NCBI RefSeq assembly: GCF_029626145.1
Contig: NZ_JARUBJ010000002.1
Location: 712,501 to 776,500 of the forward strand
DNA: 64,000 bases
Source of the DNA: Micromonospora sp. WMMD961
Lineage (GTDB): Bacteria; Actinomycetota; Actinomycetes; Mycobacteriales; Micromonosporaceae
Direction: 5' to 3'
Below the pieces are notes generated by a model, which ran no database searches, was not told the DNA's origin, and was given only the letters and a program-made list of their open reading frames with translations. Positions within the stretch are counted from its first letter, which is position 1. Each line of letters starts with the position of its first letter. The position numbers and the translations under genes are program-made. Positions 23,443-31,689 of the stretch are shown in pieces.

Positions 23443-24282
23443 ATGGGCATGCTCTGCGCGGTCAGCTTCAACCGGTACGGGCGCCTCTACTACCTCGACC
23501 CCGGCGAGTTGCGCCCCCAGGTGGGCGACAAGGTGCTGGTGCCCACCGACGACGGGCCCGAGGTGGCGGAGTGCGTGTGGGCCGCGCAGTGGGTGACCGA
23601 GGAGACCGACGGCTTCCCCCGGTTGCTGGGGCTGGCCGTCGAGGACGACCTGCGGAGGGACGAGGCGCTGCGTCGGCGCAAGGCCGAGGCCAAGGTGGCC
23701 GCGAAACGGCTGATCCGCTCGCACGGCCTGCCGATGAAGGTGGTTGCCGTCGACCATGTGCTCGGCTCCGCCGAGGGCGGCGGTGAGCGCAGCACCGTGT
23801 ACTTCACCGCCCCGCACCGGGTGGACTTCCGCTCCCTGGTCCGCGACCTGGGCGCCACCCTGCACTGCCGGGTCGAGTTGCGTCAGCTCTCCGCCCGCGA
23901 CTCGGCGCGCGTGCAGGGCGGCATCGGCTCCTGCGGTCGGGACCTGTGCTGCGCGACGTTCCTCACCGACTTCGAGCCGGTGACCATCCGGATGGCGAAG
24001 GACCAGGACCTGCCGCTGAACCCGCTGCGCATCTCCGGCGCGTGCGGCCGGTTGATGTGTTGTCTGAAGTACGAACATCCGCTGTACCAGCGCTTCCAGG
24101 AGACCGCACCGGCGGTCGGCAGCCGGGTCTCCACGCCCGAGGGCGACGGCCGGGTGGTCGGCCACAGCGTCCCCCGCGACGCGGTGACGGTCCGACTGGA
24201 CGCCGACGGCTCCCGCTCGATGTGTTCCCGCGCCGACGTCTGCGGCTCCCGCCAAGCCCACGACCAGCACTACACCCCCTAA
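23443..24282 (+). CDS. PSP1-domain protein, RicT/YaaT homologue
   Basis: 279 residues. TAGGGT lies 6 nt before ATG 23443, suggesting leaderless expression. The PSP1 core contains FTAPHRVDFRSLVRDLG, then the hallmark cysteine clusters GSCGRDLCCATF and CGRLMCCLKYEH, which bind Fe-S in the B. subtilis RicT/YaaT-RicA-RicF complex. That complex promotes RNA maturation and sporulation phosphorelay. In actinobacteria, where RicA and RicF are missing, the role is open. Location shortly after holB is a conserved arrangement across Gram-positives, which strengthens the call. The C-terminus (MCSRADVCGSRQ) adds two more cysteines. Confidence 0.85.
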   Translation: MGMLCAVSFNRYGRLYYLDPGELRPQVGDKVLVPTDDGPEVAECVWAAQWVTEETDGFPRLLGLAVEDDLRRDEALRRRKAEAKVAAKRLIRSHGLPMKVVAVDHVLGSAEGGGERSTVYFTAPHRVDFRSLVRDLGATLHCRVELRQLSARDSARVQGGIGSCGRDLCCATFLTDFEPVTIRMAKDQDLPLNPLRISGACGRLMCCLKYEHPLYQRFQETAPAVGSRVSTPEGDGRVVGHSVPRDAVTVRLDADGSRSMCSRADVCGSRQAHDQHYTP

Positions 24283-24320
24283 CACCCCGCTTCCTGCGCG
24301 CGCCCACCCCGGCCCGTCGC

Positions 24321-24380
24321 GGTGATCAAGAGGTTTGCGTCATGCTCGGCGCGATTCCTGACGCAAACCTCTTGATCACC
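24321..24380. repeat. Intergenic palindrome, GATC family, copy 4
   Basis: The arms 24321-24342 and 24359-24380 are perfectly complementary over 22 bp (beginning GGTGATCAAGAGGTTTGCG), with a 16-nt loop. It lies between the convergent PSP1 and metallophosphoesterase genes and could terminate both. Confidence 0.85.
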
Positions 24381-24403
24381 TGCGCTCTGCGGGTGGTGTG
24401 GGG

Positions 24404-26146
24404 TCAGGGCAGGACTGTGGGGGGTTCCGCCAGGCGGGGGGTCAGGTTGGTCTTCGGAGTCAGCCAGCTCGCGGTGGGGGACTGGTCCGGGTTCACCTGC
24501 CAGTTTCGGGAGACCCGGTCCACAGCGATCGGGAAGATCGTCAGCGTGCCGTCCGGGTCGATGCGCAGCCGCAGGAACACCTTCGAGTCCTCGATGCCCT
24601 GGCCGGCGAAGAGTTCGTTGACGTTCACCCCGAACGCGCCCGCCACCAGCAGGTACGCGGCGACCAACTGGCTGGCCACCAGGCCGATCACCGGGCCGTA
24701 GAGCACCGCCGCGGCGACCGCCGGCAGCGGCCACGGCCAGTCGTAGAACGGTAGGGCCAACCACACCCAGGTGCCGGCCGCCGCGAGGGCGACATGGGCC
24801 ACGCCGTGGCCGACGCCGAGGATCCCGTGCCGTACGTGGCGCTTGCCGCTCGCGCTGGGCGGCTTGGCGAACAGGATCGCCGCCAGCACCGTCACGAGCA
24901 CCATCAACACCAGCGGGACGCTGAACAGCCGCTGGTCGGTGCTGTCGGCCCAGTTCGCTGTGGCGCCCGCCATGGCCAGCATCAGCAGGGTGTGCAGGGT
25001 CCCGAGCAGAGTCGTGAAGCCCGGATTGCGGAACGGCAGCCTCGGGAAGATGCCCCAGCCGTAGCGACGGGAGCGGGCCGCGTCCGGATAGCGGGCCACC
25101 AGGTCGTACGGCTGGGAGGAGCTGGCCCGGCGAGCCAGGGTGTCCCGCGGCGGCACCTCGATGCGCTCCGGCAGTTTGTGGGTGGGATAGAGGTACGCGC
25201 CGCCGCCGCCGCACGTGATCAGCTGCCGGTCCGGCCCGGAGTAGCGGGCGTAGTGATGCAGGTCCCCGGAGAGCAGCAGCCGCACCCGCGCGCCGGTCGG
25301 GTCGATGATCGTCCGGATGAAGTAGTCGATCGAGTCGTACGCCGTCGGGCTGTCGGCTGCCTTGACCCAGGTCGGCGCCGGCGCTGCGATGATCACCTTC
25401 GACTCCGGGCCGAGCCGCCGGGCCACCTCGTCGAAGTAGGCCAACTGCGGGTCGTCCAGGTACGAGCCGGACTGGTCGTCCACACCGAGAAGCCACCAAC
25501 CCGCAGGTAGCTCCACCGCGAAGTACGACCGGGACTGCCCGGTGCCCCACCCGGCGAAGTTCCGGTCCCGAGAGCGGACGAACAACCGCAGGAACGCGGT
25601 CAGGCCGTCGTACCAGTCGTGGTTGCCCGGCACCGCGAACAGCGTGGGCTTCTCGGGCGGCGACACGGGCAGCGCGGCCTGGTAGGGGCCCTTGCACCGG
25701 TCCTCGTACGAGGCGTAGGCCGCCGACGGGTACACCTGGTCGCCACCCATCACCAGGGTCTGCGCCCGGGGCAGCCGGTGCCCGTCCACCGTCAACTCGG
25801 GCTGCGCCAGCAGGTACGCCACCGAGTAGGTCGCGTTGAAACCGTCGCCCAGGTCGGCCACGTAGTCCAGCCACAGACCGCCGTCCGGCCCGACCTGGCG
25901 GAAGACGCCGTCGTCGAACGCGTTCTGCAACTCGCGCTTGTCCAGGTACGCACCGAAGAGCATCGCCAGCAACGTACGGATGCCGGTGCTGATCAGCAGG
26001 AACGGCGCCAGCCACGGCACCGGCTTGCGGGGCGTGAAGCCCAGTTCGAGCGGGTCGGTGCTGCTCGGCCGATGGGCGGCGCGTTCACCGGCCGGCGCGC
26101 GGTCAGGACGCTCCTGGTGGGTGGAATGGTCGCGTTCGTCGCTCAC
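24404..26146 (-). CDS. Membrane-anchored metallophosphoesterase
   Basis: 580 residues from GTG 26146. TACGCT at 26154-26159, 7 nt upstream, supports this over the ATG at 26176. After an acidic, disordered start and one hydrophobic segment (WLAPFLLISTGIRTLLAMLF), the calcineurin-like domain shows DYVADLGDGFNATYS, VMGGDQVYP, VPGNHDWYDG (the GNHD/E motif) and LLLSGDLHHYARY. Together these form the two-metal site. The C-terminal ~170 residues hold five to six membrane helices. It would hydrolyse a phosphoester, with unknown substrate and topology. The C-terminal tail returns to a soluble beta-rich stretch. Confidence 0.82.
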   Translation of the reverse strand: MSDERDHSTHQERPDRAPAGERAAHRPSSTDPLELGFTPRKPVPWLAPFLLISTGIRTLLAMLFGAYLDKRELQNAFDDGVFRQVGPDGGLWLDYVADLGDGFNATYSVAYLLAQPELTVDGHRLPRAQTLVMGGDQVYPSAAYASYEDRCKGPYQAALPVSPPEKPTLFAVPGNHDWYDGLTAFLRLFVRSRDRNFAGWGTGQSRSYFAVELPAGWWLLGVDDQSGSYLDDPQLAYFDEVARRLGPESKVIIAAPAPTWVKAADSPTAYDSIDYFIRTIIDPTGARVRLLLSGDLHHYARYSGPDRQLITCGGGGAYLYPTHKLPERIEVPPRDTLARRASSSQPYDLVARYPDAARSRRYGWGIFPRLPFRNPGFTTLLGTLHTLLMLAMAGATANWADSTDQRLFSVPLVLMVLVTVLAAILFAKPPSASGKRHVRHGILGVGHGVAHVALAAAGTWVWLALPFYDWPWPLPAVAAAVLYGPVIGLVASQLVAAYLLVAGAFGVNVNELFAGQGIEDSKVFLRLRIDPDGTLTIFPIAVDRVSRNWQVNPDQSPTASWLTPKTNLTPRLAEPPTVLP

Positions 26147-26290
26147 CCGCCGCAGCGTAGTCCCGCACCCGATCATCCGCTGTCCGGTAAACGGCTAGAT
26201 GGCGGCCGATGTCCGGTTGTTGATGGCGGAGCGGGGTGGGGTATCCCGTTCGGTCCGGGGGCGCGGGGTGCCGTACACTTGCTGATCGTT

Positions 26291-26364
26291 GCCGCCTTAG
26301 CTCAGTCGGCTAGAGCGACGCACTCGTAATGCGTAGGTCGACGGTTCGATTCCGTCAGGCGGCT
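26291..26364 (+). tRNA. tRNA-Thr (anticodon CGT)
   Basis: The 74 bases fold into a full cloverleaf: acceptor GCCGCCT/AGGCGGC, D-arm GCTC/GAGC, anticodon stem ACGCA/TGCGT with loop CTCGTAA (anticodon CGT, reading ACG), T-arm GACGG/CCGTC with TTCGATT loop. No CCA is encoded. Its 3' 42 bases are duplicated at 27476-27520, so it has served as an integration target. Confidence 0.96.
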
Positions 26365-26640
26365 CGGCACAGAAGCCCAGGTCACAGACCTGGGCTTCGC
26401 CGTTTCCCGAGGTCGATCACCTCGCCATTGGCGGGTCGAGTCCTTGAAGTCCTTGTCCCGTGCAGCGACCGCCTCGTCCAGGCGGTTGGCGACCGCGTCC
26501 AGGTCGTCACCGAAGAGGCCCGCGTACACGTCCAGCGTCATCGACGCCGAGGCGTGTCCGAGTATCCGCTGCACCGCCTTGACGTTGGCGCCCGCCGCCA
26601 CGGCCAGACTCGCCGCCGTGTGCCGCAGGTCGTGCGGAGT
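26302..26640 (-). pseudogene. Tyrosine recombinase (phage-type integrase) C-terminal remnant
   Basis: Reading the minus strand, LTPHDLRHTAASLAVAAGAN continues into VKAVQRILGHASASMTLDVY. It contains the HxLRHT catalytic Arg/His box and the LGHAS-(x)n-Y region with the catalytic Tyr of tyrosine recombinases. An in-frame TAG near 26674 cuts the frame, so the N-terminal ~300 residues are missing. The 3' end runs into the tRNA-Thr gene and gives the familiar antisense-tRNA peptide ESNRRPTHYE. This is the usual placement of an integrase next to its tRNA attachment site. It cannot be an active recombinase. Confidence 0.85.
26323..26367. repeat. Attachment-site repeat, left copy (in tRNA-Thr 3' end)
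   Basis: 45 bases from CTCGTAATGCG to CAGGCGGCTCGG cover the anticodon arm to just past the tRNA end. They recur at 27476-27520 with one difference (G26354 versus A27507). This is the expected signature of attL/attR for an integrase using tRNA-Thr. Confidence 0.85.
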
Positions 26641-26692
26641 CAGGCCCGCCAGCCCGACGAGGAGATCCGCCCACTACCGTCAGTGCCCCACA

Positions 26693-27292
26693 TCACCCCG
26701 ACGACTCGTCGTCAGGCCATAGCTCAACGGCGCGATTGGCAGCATCGATGATCGGCTGAGCGTCGACGGTTACGCGGGACTCCGGGATCTTGAAGGTCGG
26801 CCACTCGCAGACGAAAGTCAACGGTCCCGGCGGTGGTAGCGGCCAAATCCAGTAGCGCATGTCGTTTCGTCGGTTGGTCCCACTGCCGCCTTGGTGCAGG
26901 AGCACCGGTGTAGCGGGTTCGGGCATCTGCGCCAACGGCGGTCGGGCCAGGTTGGTGGCAACCAGTCCGTCAGAAAACTGCACGCCGAATCGAAGGAGCT
27001 CGTCTGGCAACGGCCCAGCGCCGAAGCGCCTCATCCCGTGCGGTGGGCCAGGATCGAATGGCCGGCCGACACGCTCACGGCGCAGCACGGCGGTAAGAGT
27101 GAACTCAAGCCCGGCGGGAAGTGCCAGCAGGCCGGTAACGGCAACTGCGGCGTCAGGAGTACGTGCCAACAGGACTTCGTAGGGTACGCCGCCGGCCACC
27201 ACGGCCTCAGGCTTCATCCATGCTGGCCGAGGCGGCCGGGGTGGCTCGGGCTGCGGCTCCAATGCGGGTAGGAGATCTTCGAAGAATCCCAC
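26693..27292 (-). CDS. Hypothetical protein within the attachment repeats
   Basis: 199 residues from GTG 27292; the frame is open further up but there only reads antisense-tRNA sequence. An N-terminal Pro/Glu-rich linker (ALEPQPEPPRPPRP) precedes a beta-rich domain: VAVAVTGLLALPAGLEFTLT is typical of a soluble actinobacterial family whose members end with a MRYWIWPLPPPGPLTFVCEW block and a short helix (IDAANRAVELWPDD). The function of that family is not known to me. It is the only intact gene between the two tRNA-derived repeats, so it is cargo of a very small or heavily deleted element. Confidence 0.65.
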   Translation of the reverse strand: MGFFEDLLPALEPQPEPPRPPRPAWMKPEAVVAGGVPYEVLLARTPDAAVAVTGLLALPAGLEFTLTAVLRRERVGRPFDPGPPHGMRRFGAGPLPDELLRFGVQFSDGLVATNLARPPLAQMPEPATPVLLHQGGSGTNRRNDMRYWIWPLPPPGPLTFVCEWPTFKIPESRVTVDAQPIIDAANRAVELWPDDESSG

Positions 27293-27369
27293 CGGGAGAT
27301 CCTGCCATGGACGACAGGGCAACGGCGCCCAACCGCGGCCCCCGGCTCTCCTCGTCACCGGCCCGCAAA

Positions 27370-27480
27370 TAGTCCGCAAGAGGACGACGGACCATGGGGA
27401 GCGGTGAGAGATGTCGGAAGCCATTTCCGCTGCTAGACCGCCATGTTCCCAGGCCAGCGGGACAGGCAGTTCGATCTCGT
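27370..27480. repeat. Element-end repeat A
   Basis: The ~111 bases from TAGTCCGCAAGAGGACGACG to GATCTCGT, immediately before the right attachment repeat, resemble 36484-36595 along the whole length (by eye around 70-75 percent identity). It looks like the conserved end of a family of integrated elements. Confidence 0.6.
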
Positions 27481-27520
27481 AATGCGTAGGTCGACGGTTC
27501 GATTCCATCAGGCGGCTCGG
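27476..27520. repeat. Attachment-site repeat, right copy
   Basis: Matches 44 of 45 bases with 26323-26367 in the tRNA-Thr gene. No tRNA 5' half is present here, so this is a fragment created by integration rather than a second tRNA gene. Confidence 0.85.
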
Positions 27521-27614
27521 TGTGCTGCCCTAACCAGCGGAGACGCAGGTCAGGTAGTCATTTTCGTCGATAAGGAATTGAGTCACCCCCGAAAACGCCT
27601 CGGGTGTCAGGACG

Positions 27615-27905
27615 GTGGCTGCCCGCACTCTCGAGGACGTGTGTGCCCAGGGTGTCTACCCTGGGCACACGAGCATCGCCGGATGGGAGCGGCCGGGGAT
27701 GCCCAACGGTGTGCTCATGGCAGGGGGTCTCAAGGCCGAGAACGGGAATGTTGTGGAGTTCAACCGGTGGTCCGGCCACTACATGCCGCAGGACTACGGG
27801 GACGACGACGAGATGCTTGAAGAAGTCTCTCAGCGTGCGTTCGCGGTAGCCGGGTACGGCGGGTCCGCGACGTACAAGGGCGCAACGCTGTGTGAGGACA
27901 ACTAG
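27615..27905 (+). CDS. Small protein resembling the C-terminal end of a polymorphic toxin
   Basis: 96 residues from GTG 27615, the first start after an in-frame TGA at 27579. The core reads MAGGLKAENGNVVEFNRWSG then HYMPQDYGDDDEMLEEVSQR. A short beta hairpin ending in SGHY followed by a helix is seen at the C-termini of many large secreted or polymorphic toxin proteins in actinobacteria. No secretion signal or upstream domain is present, so it may be a detached tip or a small independent protein. The next gene overlaps it, which suggests a functional pair. The family assignment is tentative. Confidence 0.4.
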   Translation: MAARTLEDVCAQGVYPGHTSIAGWERPGMPNGVLMAGGLKAENGNVVEFNRWSGHYMPQDYGDDDEMLEEVSQRAFAVAGYGGSATYKGATLCEDN

Positions 27906-28533
27906 GACAGTGGAACGTTTGAGCGCCGCCGTAGTTGAAGCGTTGACCGATCGGGCGCGCGATGCCTCTCCCGATCAACTGACCGTCGACCGGTCGGTCC
28001 TGGCGACGTTCCTCGACACGCTGCTGGGCGAGCTGCCGTGGTGGAGTCGCGCCTGGCGGGTCGCCGAGGTGGGAGAAGTGCGTAAGAGCTCTTCGGCTCT
28101 GGCCCTGCCGCCTGGGGAGCCACAGGTTGTCGAGGTGACCGTGCCGGGTTCCCTGGGTGGCGACGCGGGCAAGGTTCAGTCGTTCTCCGCCCGGGTGAGG
28201 CTCCTGGAAGACCGGCTCCTTCGTTGGCAGATGAAGATCGGCGACACGGTCATCGGACCGGCGGTCGCGCCGGCAGGGGAACCGGAGCCGCATCCGTTCG
28301 GCGCCGTGTTCGGGATGCTGGTGGAGATGCGCGGCCTGTCGTTGCGCGAGGTGGCCTGGCAGGCCGGGCGAGCCCACTCGACGATCATGAAGCTCCGTCA
28401 CGGAGGTCTGGTTCCCGAACGGGGGCTGATCGAGCAGCTCGCGCAGGCGTTGAACGTGCCGGCAGAGGACCTCACCCTCATCGCCGGAGTGGACTCAGCC
28501 GATCCGGGCCTGCCACGACGTTTCCGGACCTGA
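27892..28533 (+). CDS. XRE-type helix-turn-helix regulator with N-terminal extension
   Basis: 213 residues from GTG 27892, overlapping the previous gene by 14 bases; GTG 27910 is an alternative. The first ~125 residues are an unassigned domain (VTVPGSLGGDAGKVQSFSAR). The C-terminal ~60 residues are a Cro/C1-type HTH: MLVEMRGLSLREVAWQAGRA, then HSTIMKLRHGGLVPERGLIE with the recognition helix at AHSTIMKLR. C-terminal placement of the HTH is less common than N-terminal. Coupling with the small upstream protein resembles toxin-antitoxin or toxin-immunity layouts, but no activity can be claimed. Confidence 0.62.
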   Translation: MRTTRTVERLSAAVVEALTDRARDASPDQLTVDRSVLATFLDTLLGELPWWSRAWRVAEVGEVRKSSSALALPPGEPQVVEVTVPGSLGGDAGKVQSFSARVRLLEDRLLRWQMKIGDTVIGPAVAPAGEPEPHPFGAVFGMLVEMRGLSLREVAWQAGRAHSTIMKLRHGGLVPERGLIEQLAQALNVPAEDLTLIAGVDSADPGLPRRFRT

Positions 28534-28554
28534 CCAACGCTGGGGGTCGGTTTG

Positions 28555-28657
28555 GGAACCCTTTACTCGGCCGATCTGTGCTTGCAGAGACCCGGATCTG
28601 GCTGGCGTCTTCGCTGAAGGTGACATCGCGGATCCAGTGCACGCTGCGTTCCAATGG
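28555..28657 (-). pseudogene. Transposase C-terminal relic (ISAs1-like)
   Basis: The minus strand encodes SVHWIRDVTFSEDASQIRVS without start or stop. HW-x-RDVTF-x-EDAS-Q-(I/V)-R is the C-terminal signature of ISAs1/H-repeat transposases. Only about 30 codons survive, so this is debris of a lost insertion sequence. Confidence 0.6.
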
Positions 28658-28687
28658 TCCAGTGTTCGCGGGGCCGACTCGCCGCAG

Positions 28688-29105
28688 GAATGGTTCCCCG
28701 GGTCCGGCTCACCCAGGTGTTCCGGCAGGCTGCGGACTCCGGTGTCGTCAGTAACGCCCACCGGATCAACGGGCGGGGGTGGGTCGGGAGCCGCGGAAGA
28801 CGAGCCGGTCGACCGCCGGCCCGGCGGGGTACGAACGACTTCTTTCTGTTCCCCTGCGATGACACCGAGGCTGCGGCCGCGCTCACGGTCGAGGTGGCGT
28901 GCACTCGGATTGCGAAACGGTTCGGCCTCGACCCGCGACGTGACGTGCAGGTACTCGCGTCGATGCATCGGGGCCCGGCGGGCCGGTGCGTTGAACATCC
29001 TGATGCCAGCAGCTCACTCCGGCCCGCGAGGGGTCTGCCTGAACGGCGGGTCGACGGCCGGGTGTTTCGGATCGGCGACATGGTCACTCACTGGGCGGAC
29101 GGCAG
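28688..29105 (+). pseudogene. RecD2-like ATP-dependent DNA helicase relic
   Basis: Fragments in two plus-strand frames resemble the C-terminal half of RecD2-type helicases: PRVRLTQVFRQAADSGVVSN with AHRING, then DFFLFPCDDTEAAAALTVEV, RDVQVLASMHRGPAG and DGRVFRIGDMVTH. Frames shift around 28770 and 28980. The ends are missing and an IS relic lies directly upstream. This is a decayed gene in the island, and no functional product is expected. Confidence 0.65.
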
Positions 29106-31676
29106 TGCGTTTGCGGTCGCGGCCGCCGGGCTGGGTCGGTGGCGCTGTGATGTGATCCGGGCATTCGCCTCGCGGACCTGCCGAGGCAGGATGAACATGT
29201 CGGCGAGCCAGCCCAGGCCGCACAGGCCGAGAGTGCACAGACGCAGCGCGCCGCGGCCATTCTGGCGGAGGTAGAAGTGGTGGCCGCCGAACAGGCCGAG
29301 GAAGAGCCACCACAGATACGCGACGCCGACGGACTTGGGGTCGCGCACCGCGAAGCGTTCCTCTACCGCAGCGGCTGGATTGGTAACTGGCACGGAGGGG
29401 GCGGTAGGCACGGAGACTACCGGGGCGCTCGCCGCGAAGCGCTCCCCTGCCGCAGCAGCCACGTTGGCAACCGGCACGGGAATCACCGGGGCGACGGGAG
29501 TTCGCTGCGGAGCGGATGCGCCCTCGACGGACACCTGGGGCAGGATACGGTCCAGCCAGCCGGGCAGCCACCAGTTCGAACGCCCCAGCAGGTGCATCAG
29601 CGCCGGGACCAGCGCGGTGCGCAGGATGAATGCGTCGATCGCCACCGCCGCGGCCAGGCCCACACCGTACTCGGCGATCACTCGCTGGCCGCCGAAGACG
29701 AAGGCGGTGAACACGCAGATCATGATCAGGGCGGCAGCGTTGATCAATCGTCCGGTTTCCGTCTGGCCGACCCGGATCGCCTGGTGGTTGTCGCGACTGT
29801 GCGTCCACTCCTCGTGCATCCGGCTCACCAGGAAGACCTGGTAGTCCATAGAGAGGCCGAATAGGATCGCGAGCAGGATCAACGGAAGCTCGGCCTGGAC
29901 CGGCCCTGCCTTGCCCAGGCCCATGAACTCAGAGCCCCATCCCCATTGGAACACCGCTACGACGACCCCGAAGGACGCGGCCGAGGCGAGCAGGTTCATC
30001 AGGGCGGCCGTCAGTGGAACCAGGATGCTGCGGAACGCGACCATCAACAGCACGAAGCCCAGTCCGATGATCACTGCGAGGAACAAGGGCAGTTTGCCCG
30101 TCACCACCGAGGCGAGATCGGCGGAGCCCGCCGTCGCACCGCCGACATGCACCGTCAGACCGCTCCCTCGTACCGCGGCCGGAATGACGTCTTCGCGCAA
30201 GTGGGTGACCAGCGTGTCGGTCGCCTTGTCCTGGGGGGCGGTGGTCGGGACCACGTGGATGACGGACAACCCCGTTGACGCGGTGCTCGGCTCGGCTACC
30301 ACGGAGGCCACTCCGGGAGTGACCCGCACAGCGGAGATCAGGGTTTGCAAGGCCTGCCCGTCGCCGGATGAGCCCTGCTGCGTCACCAACACCAGCGGGC
30401 CGTTGGAGCCCGGGCCGAAGCTCTGGGCGAGCAGATCGTAGGCAGCTCTGGTAGTGGAACCCTTCGGGTCGTTCCCCGCATCCGAGTTGCCCAGCCGCAG
30501 CGACAACGCCGGCAGCGACAGCAGGGCGACAAGCAGGACCGCGCCCAGGGCGAACAGCGTCTTGCGGCGTTCAACCCGTTCGGCCCAGCGGCCCGGGCGG
30601 CGGGCCCGGCCGCGCCGTCGTCCACTCGGCGGCGGTGAGTCATGGTCGGGGGTTGCCAGGGCCCGCCGCTGGCGCTTGTTCAGCAGTTTGGCGCCGAACA
30701 CACCGAGCAGCGCCGGCAGGAGGGTCACCGCGGCGACCACGGTGAAAAGCACAGCGATCGCGCCGCTGATCCCCATCCCGTTCAGCGGCCCGATCCGGAG
30801 GACAAGCAGGCCCAGCAGAGCGGCTATCACGGTGAGGCCGGCGAAGACCACCGCCCGGCCGGCGGTATCGAGGGCACGCACCGCCGCATCCTCGGGCGAC
30901 AGACCCGCCTGCAGGCCGGCACGGTGGCGGCTCACGATGAACAAGGCGTAGTCGATCCCGACTCCGAGACCGATCAGGGCCGCCACCGTGGGGCCGATGC
31001 TCCCCAGGATCATCAGGTGCGAGGTAAGTCCCACGGTGATCAACCCGGCGCTGAGCGCGGCGATCGCGGCCAGTAACGGCAGCAACATGCCCACCAGCGA
31101 GCCGAAGGCGATGAACAGGACTATGCCGGCGGCCACCACCCCCACCGCCTCGGTGCTCTTGATGGCGCCCTCGGCCGCGATGGCGATGGCCTCGCCGCCG
31201 AGTTCCACCTGCAGCTGATCATCGCGGGCGGCATGGGCGGTGTCGATGACCTTGGTGACGTCGGGGATCGCGAGGCGGTCGGCCGTTGCGTCGAATGTCA
31301 CTGTCGCATAGGCAGTCCTGCCGTCCTTGCTGATCTGCGGCGCTCCTGCAGACCCGTACATGCTGGTCACCGACGCGACTGAAGGCAGCGCTGCGACCTT
31401 CTCCAGCATCGGGGTGATCTTCGCACGGACCTCGGCGTCGCGGATCGAACCGTCGCGCACGTGCACAACGATCTGACCGCTGTCCCCCGCCTGCTGAGGT
31501 GCGACCTTCTGGAGCAGCGCCTGCGCCTTGGCGGACTCGGTCCCCGGCAGACTGAACGCGTTGGAGTAGCTGGTACCGACAGTCGCGGACAGCAGGGCGA
31601 GCGCAACCAGCAGAGCAACCCAGCTCCCGATGACTAGGAAGCGGTGCCGAAAGCACCATCTGGCGAGTACAGGCAT
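29088..31676 (-). CDS. MMPL-family RND transporter fused to a C-terminal TM2 domain
   Basis: 862 residues from ATG 31676, chosen for AAGAAGG about 10 nt upstream; the frame continues upstream into a decayed hydrolase. Two MMPL halves are clear: each has one N-terminal helix, a periplasmic porter domain and five clustered helices. DYALFIVSRHRAG and DYQVFLVSRMHEE are the Asp-Tyr motifs of proton-driven MmpL exporters. After an Ala/Val/Pro linker, residues ~780-832 form a TM2 domain (KSVGVAYLWWLFLGLFGGHHFY, where GGHHFY is the core). It probably exports a lipid or drug, and the added domain is unusual. It is downstream of a two-component system that may control it. Confidence 0.85.
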   Translation of the reverse strand: MPVLARWCFRHRFLVIGSWVALLVALALLSATVGTSYSNAFSLPGTESAKAQALLQKVAPQQAGDSGQIVVHVRDGSIRDAEVRAKITPMLEKVAALPSVASVTSMYGSAGAPQISKDGRTAYATVTFDATADRLAIPDVTKVIDTAHAARDDQLQVELGGEAIAIAAEGAIKSTEAVGVVAAGIVLFIAFGSLVGMLLPLLAAIAALSAGLITVGLTSHLMILGSIGPTVAALIGLGVGIDYALFIVSRHRAGLQAGLSPEDAAVRALDTAGRAVVFAGLTVIAALLGLLVLRIGPLNGMGISGAIAVLFTVVAAVTLLPALLGVFGAKLLNKRQRRALATPDHDSPPPSGRRRGRARRPGRWAERVERRKTLFALGAVLLVALLSLPALSLRLGNSDAGNDPKGSTTRAAYDLLAQSFGPGSNGPLVLVTQQGSSGDGQALQTLISAVRVTPGVASVVAEPSTASTGLSVIHVVPTTAPQDKATDTLVTHLREDVIPAAVRGSGLTVHVGGATAGSADLASVVTGKLPLFLAVIIGLGFVLLMVAFRSILVPLTAALMNLLASAASFGVVVAVFQWGWGSEFMGLGKAGPVQAELPLILLAILFGLSMDYQVFLVSRMHEEWTHSRDNHQAIRVGQTETGRLINAAALIMICVFTAFVFGGQRVIAEYGVGLAAAVAIDAFILRTALVPALMHLLGRSNWWLPGWLDRILPQVSVEGASAPQRTPVAPVIPVPVANVAAAAGERFAASAPVVSVPTAPSVPVTNPAAAVEERFAVRDPKSVGVAYLWWLFLGLFGGHHFYLRQNGRGALRLCTLGLCGLGWLADMFILPRQVREANARITSQRHRPSPAAATANALPSAQ

Positions 31677-31689
31677 GGCTGATTGACCT

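Larger units (their letters stand above)
26323..27520. mobile_element. Remnant integrated element bounded by tRNA-Thr repeats
   Basis: Direct 45-bp repeats at 26323-26367 and 27476-27520 bracket a truncated integrase and one hypothetical gene. The interval is only 1.2 kb, so most of the element has been deleted. It may be the first segment of a longer accretion island reaching about 36.6 kb. Confidence 0.7.

Noticed and set aside
27476..27520. Possible second tRNA-Thr gene
   Set aside because: Only the 3' half is present; there is no acceptor 5' strand or D-arm, so it is an attachment-site copy.
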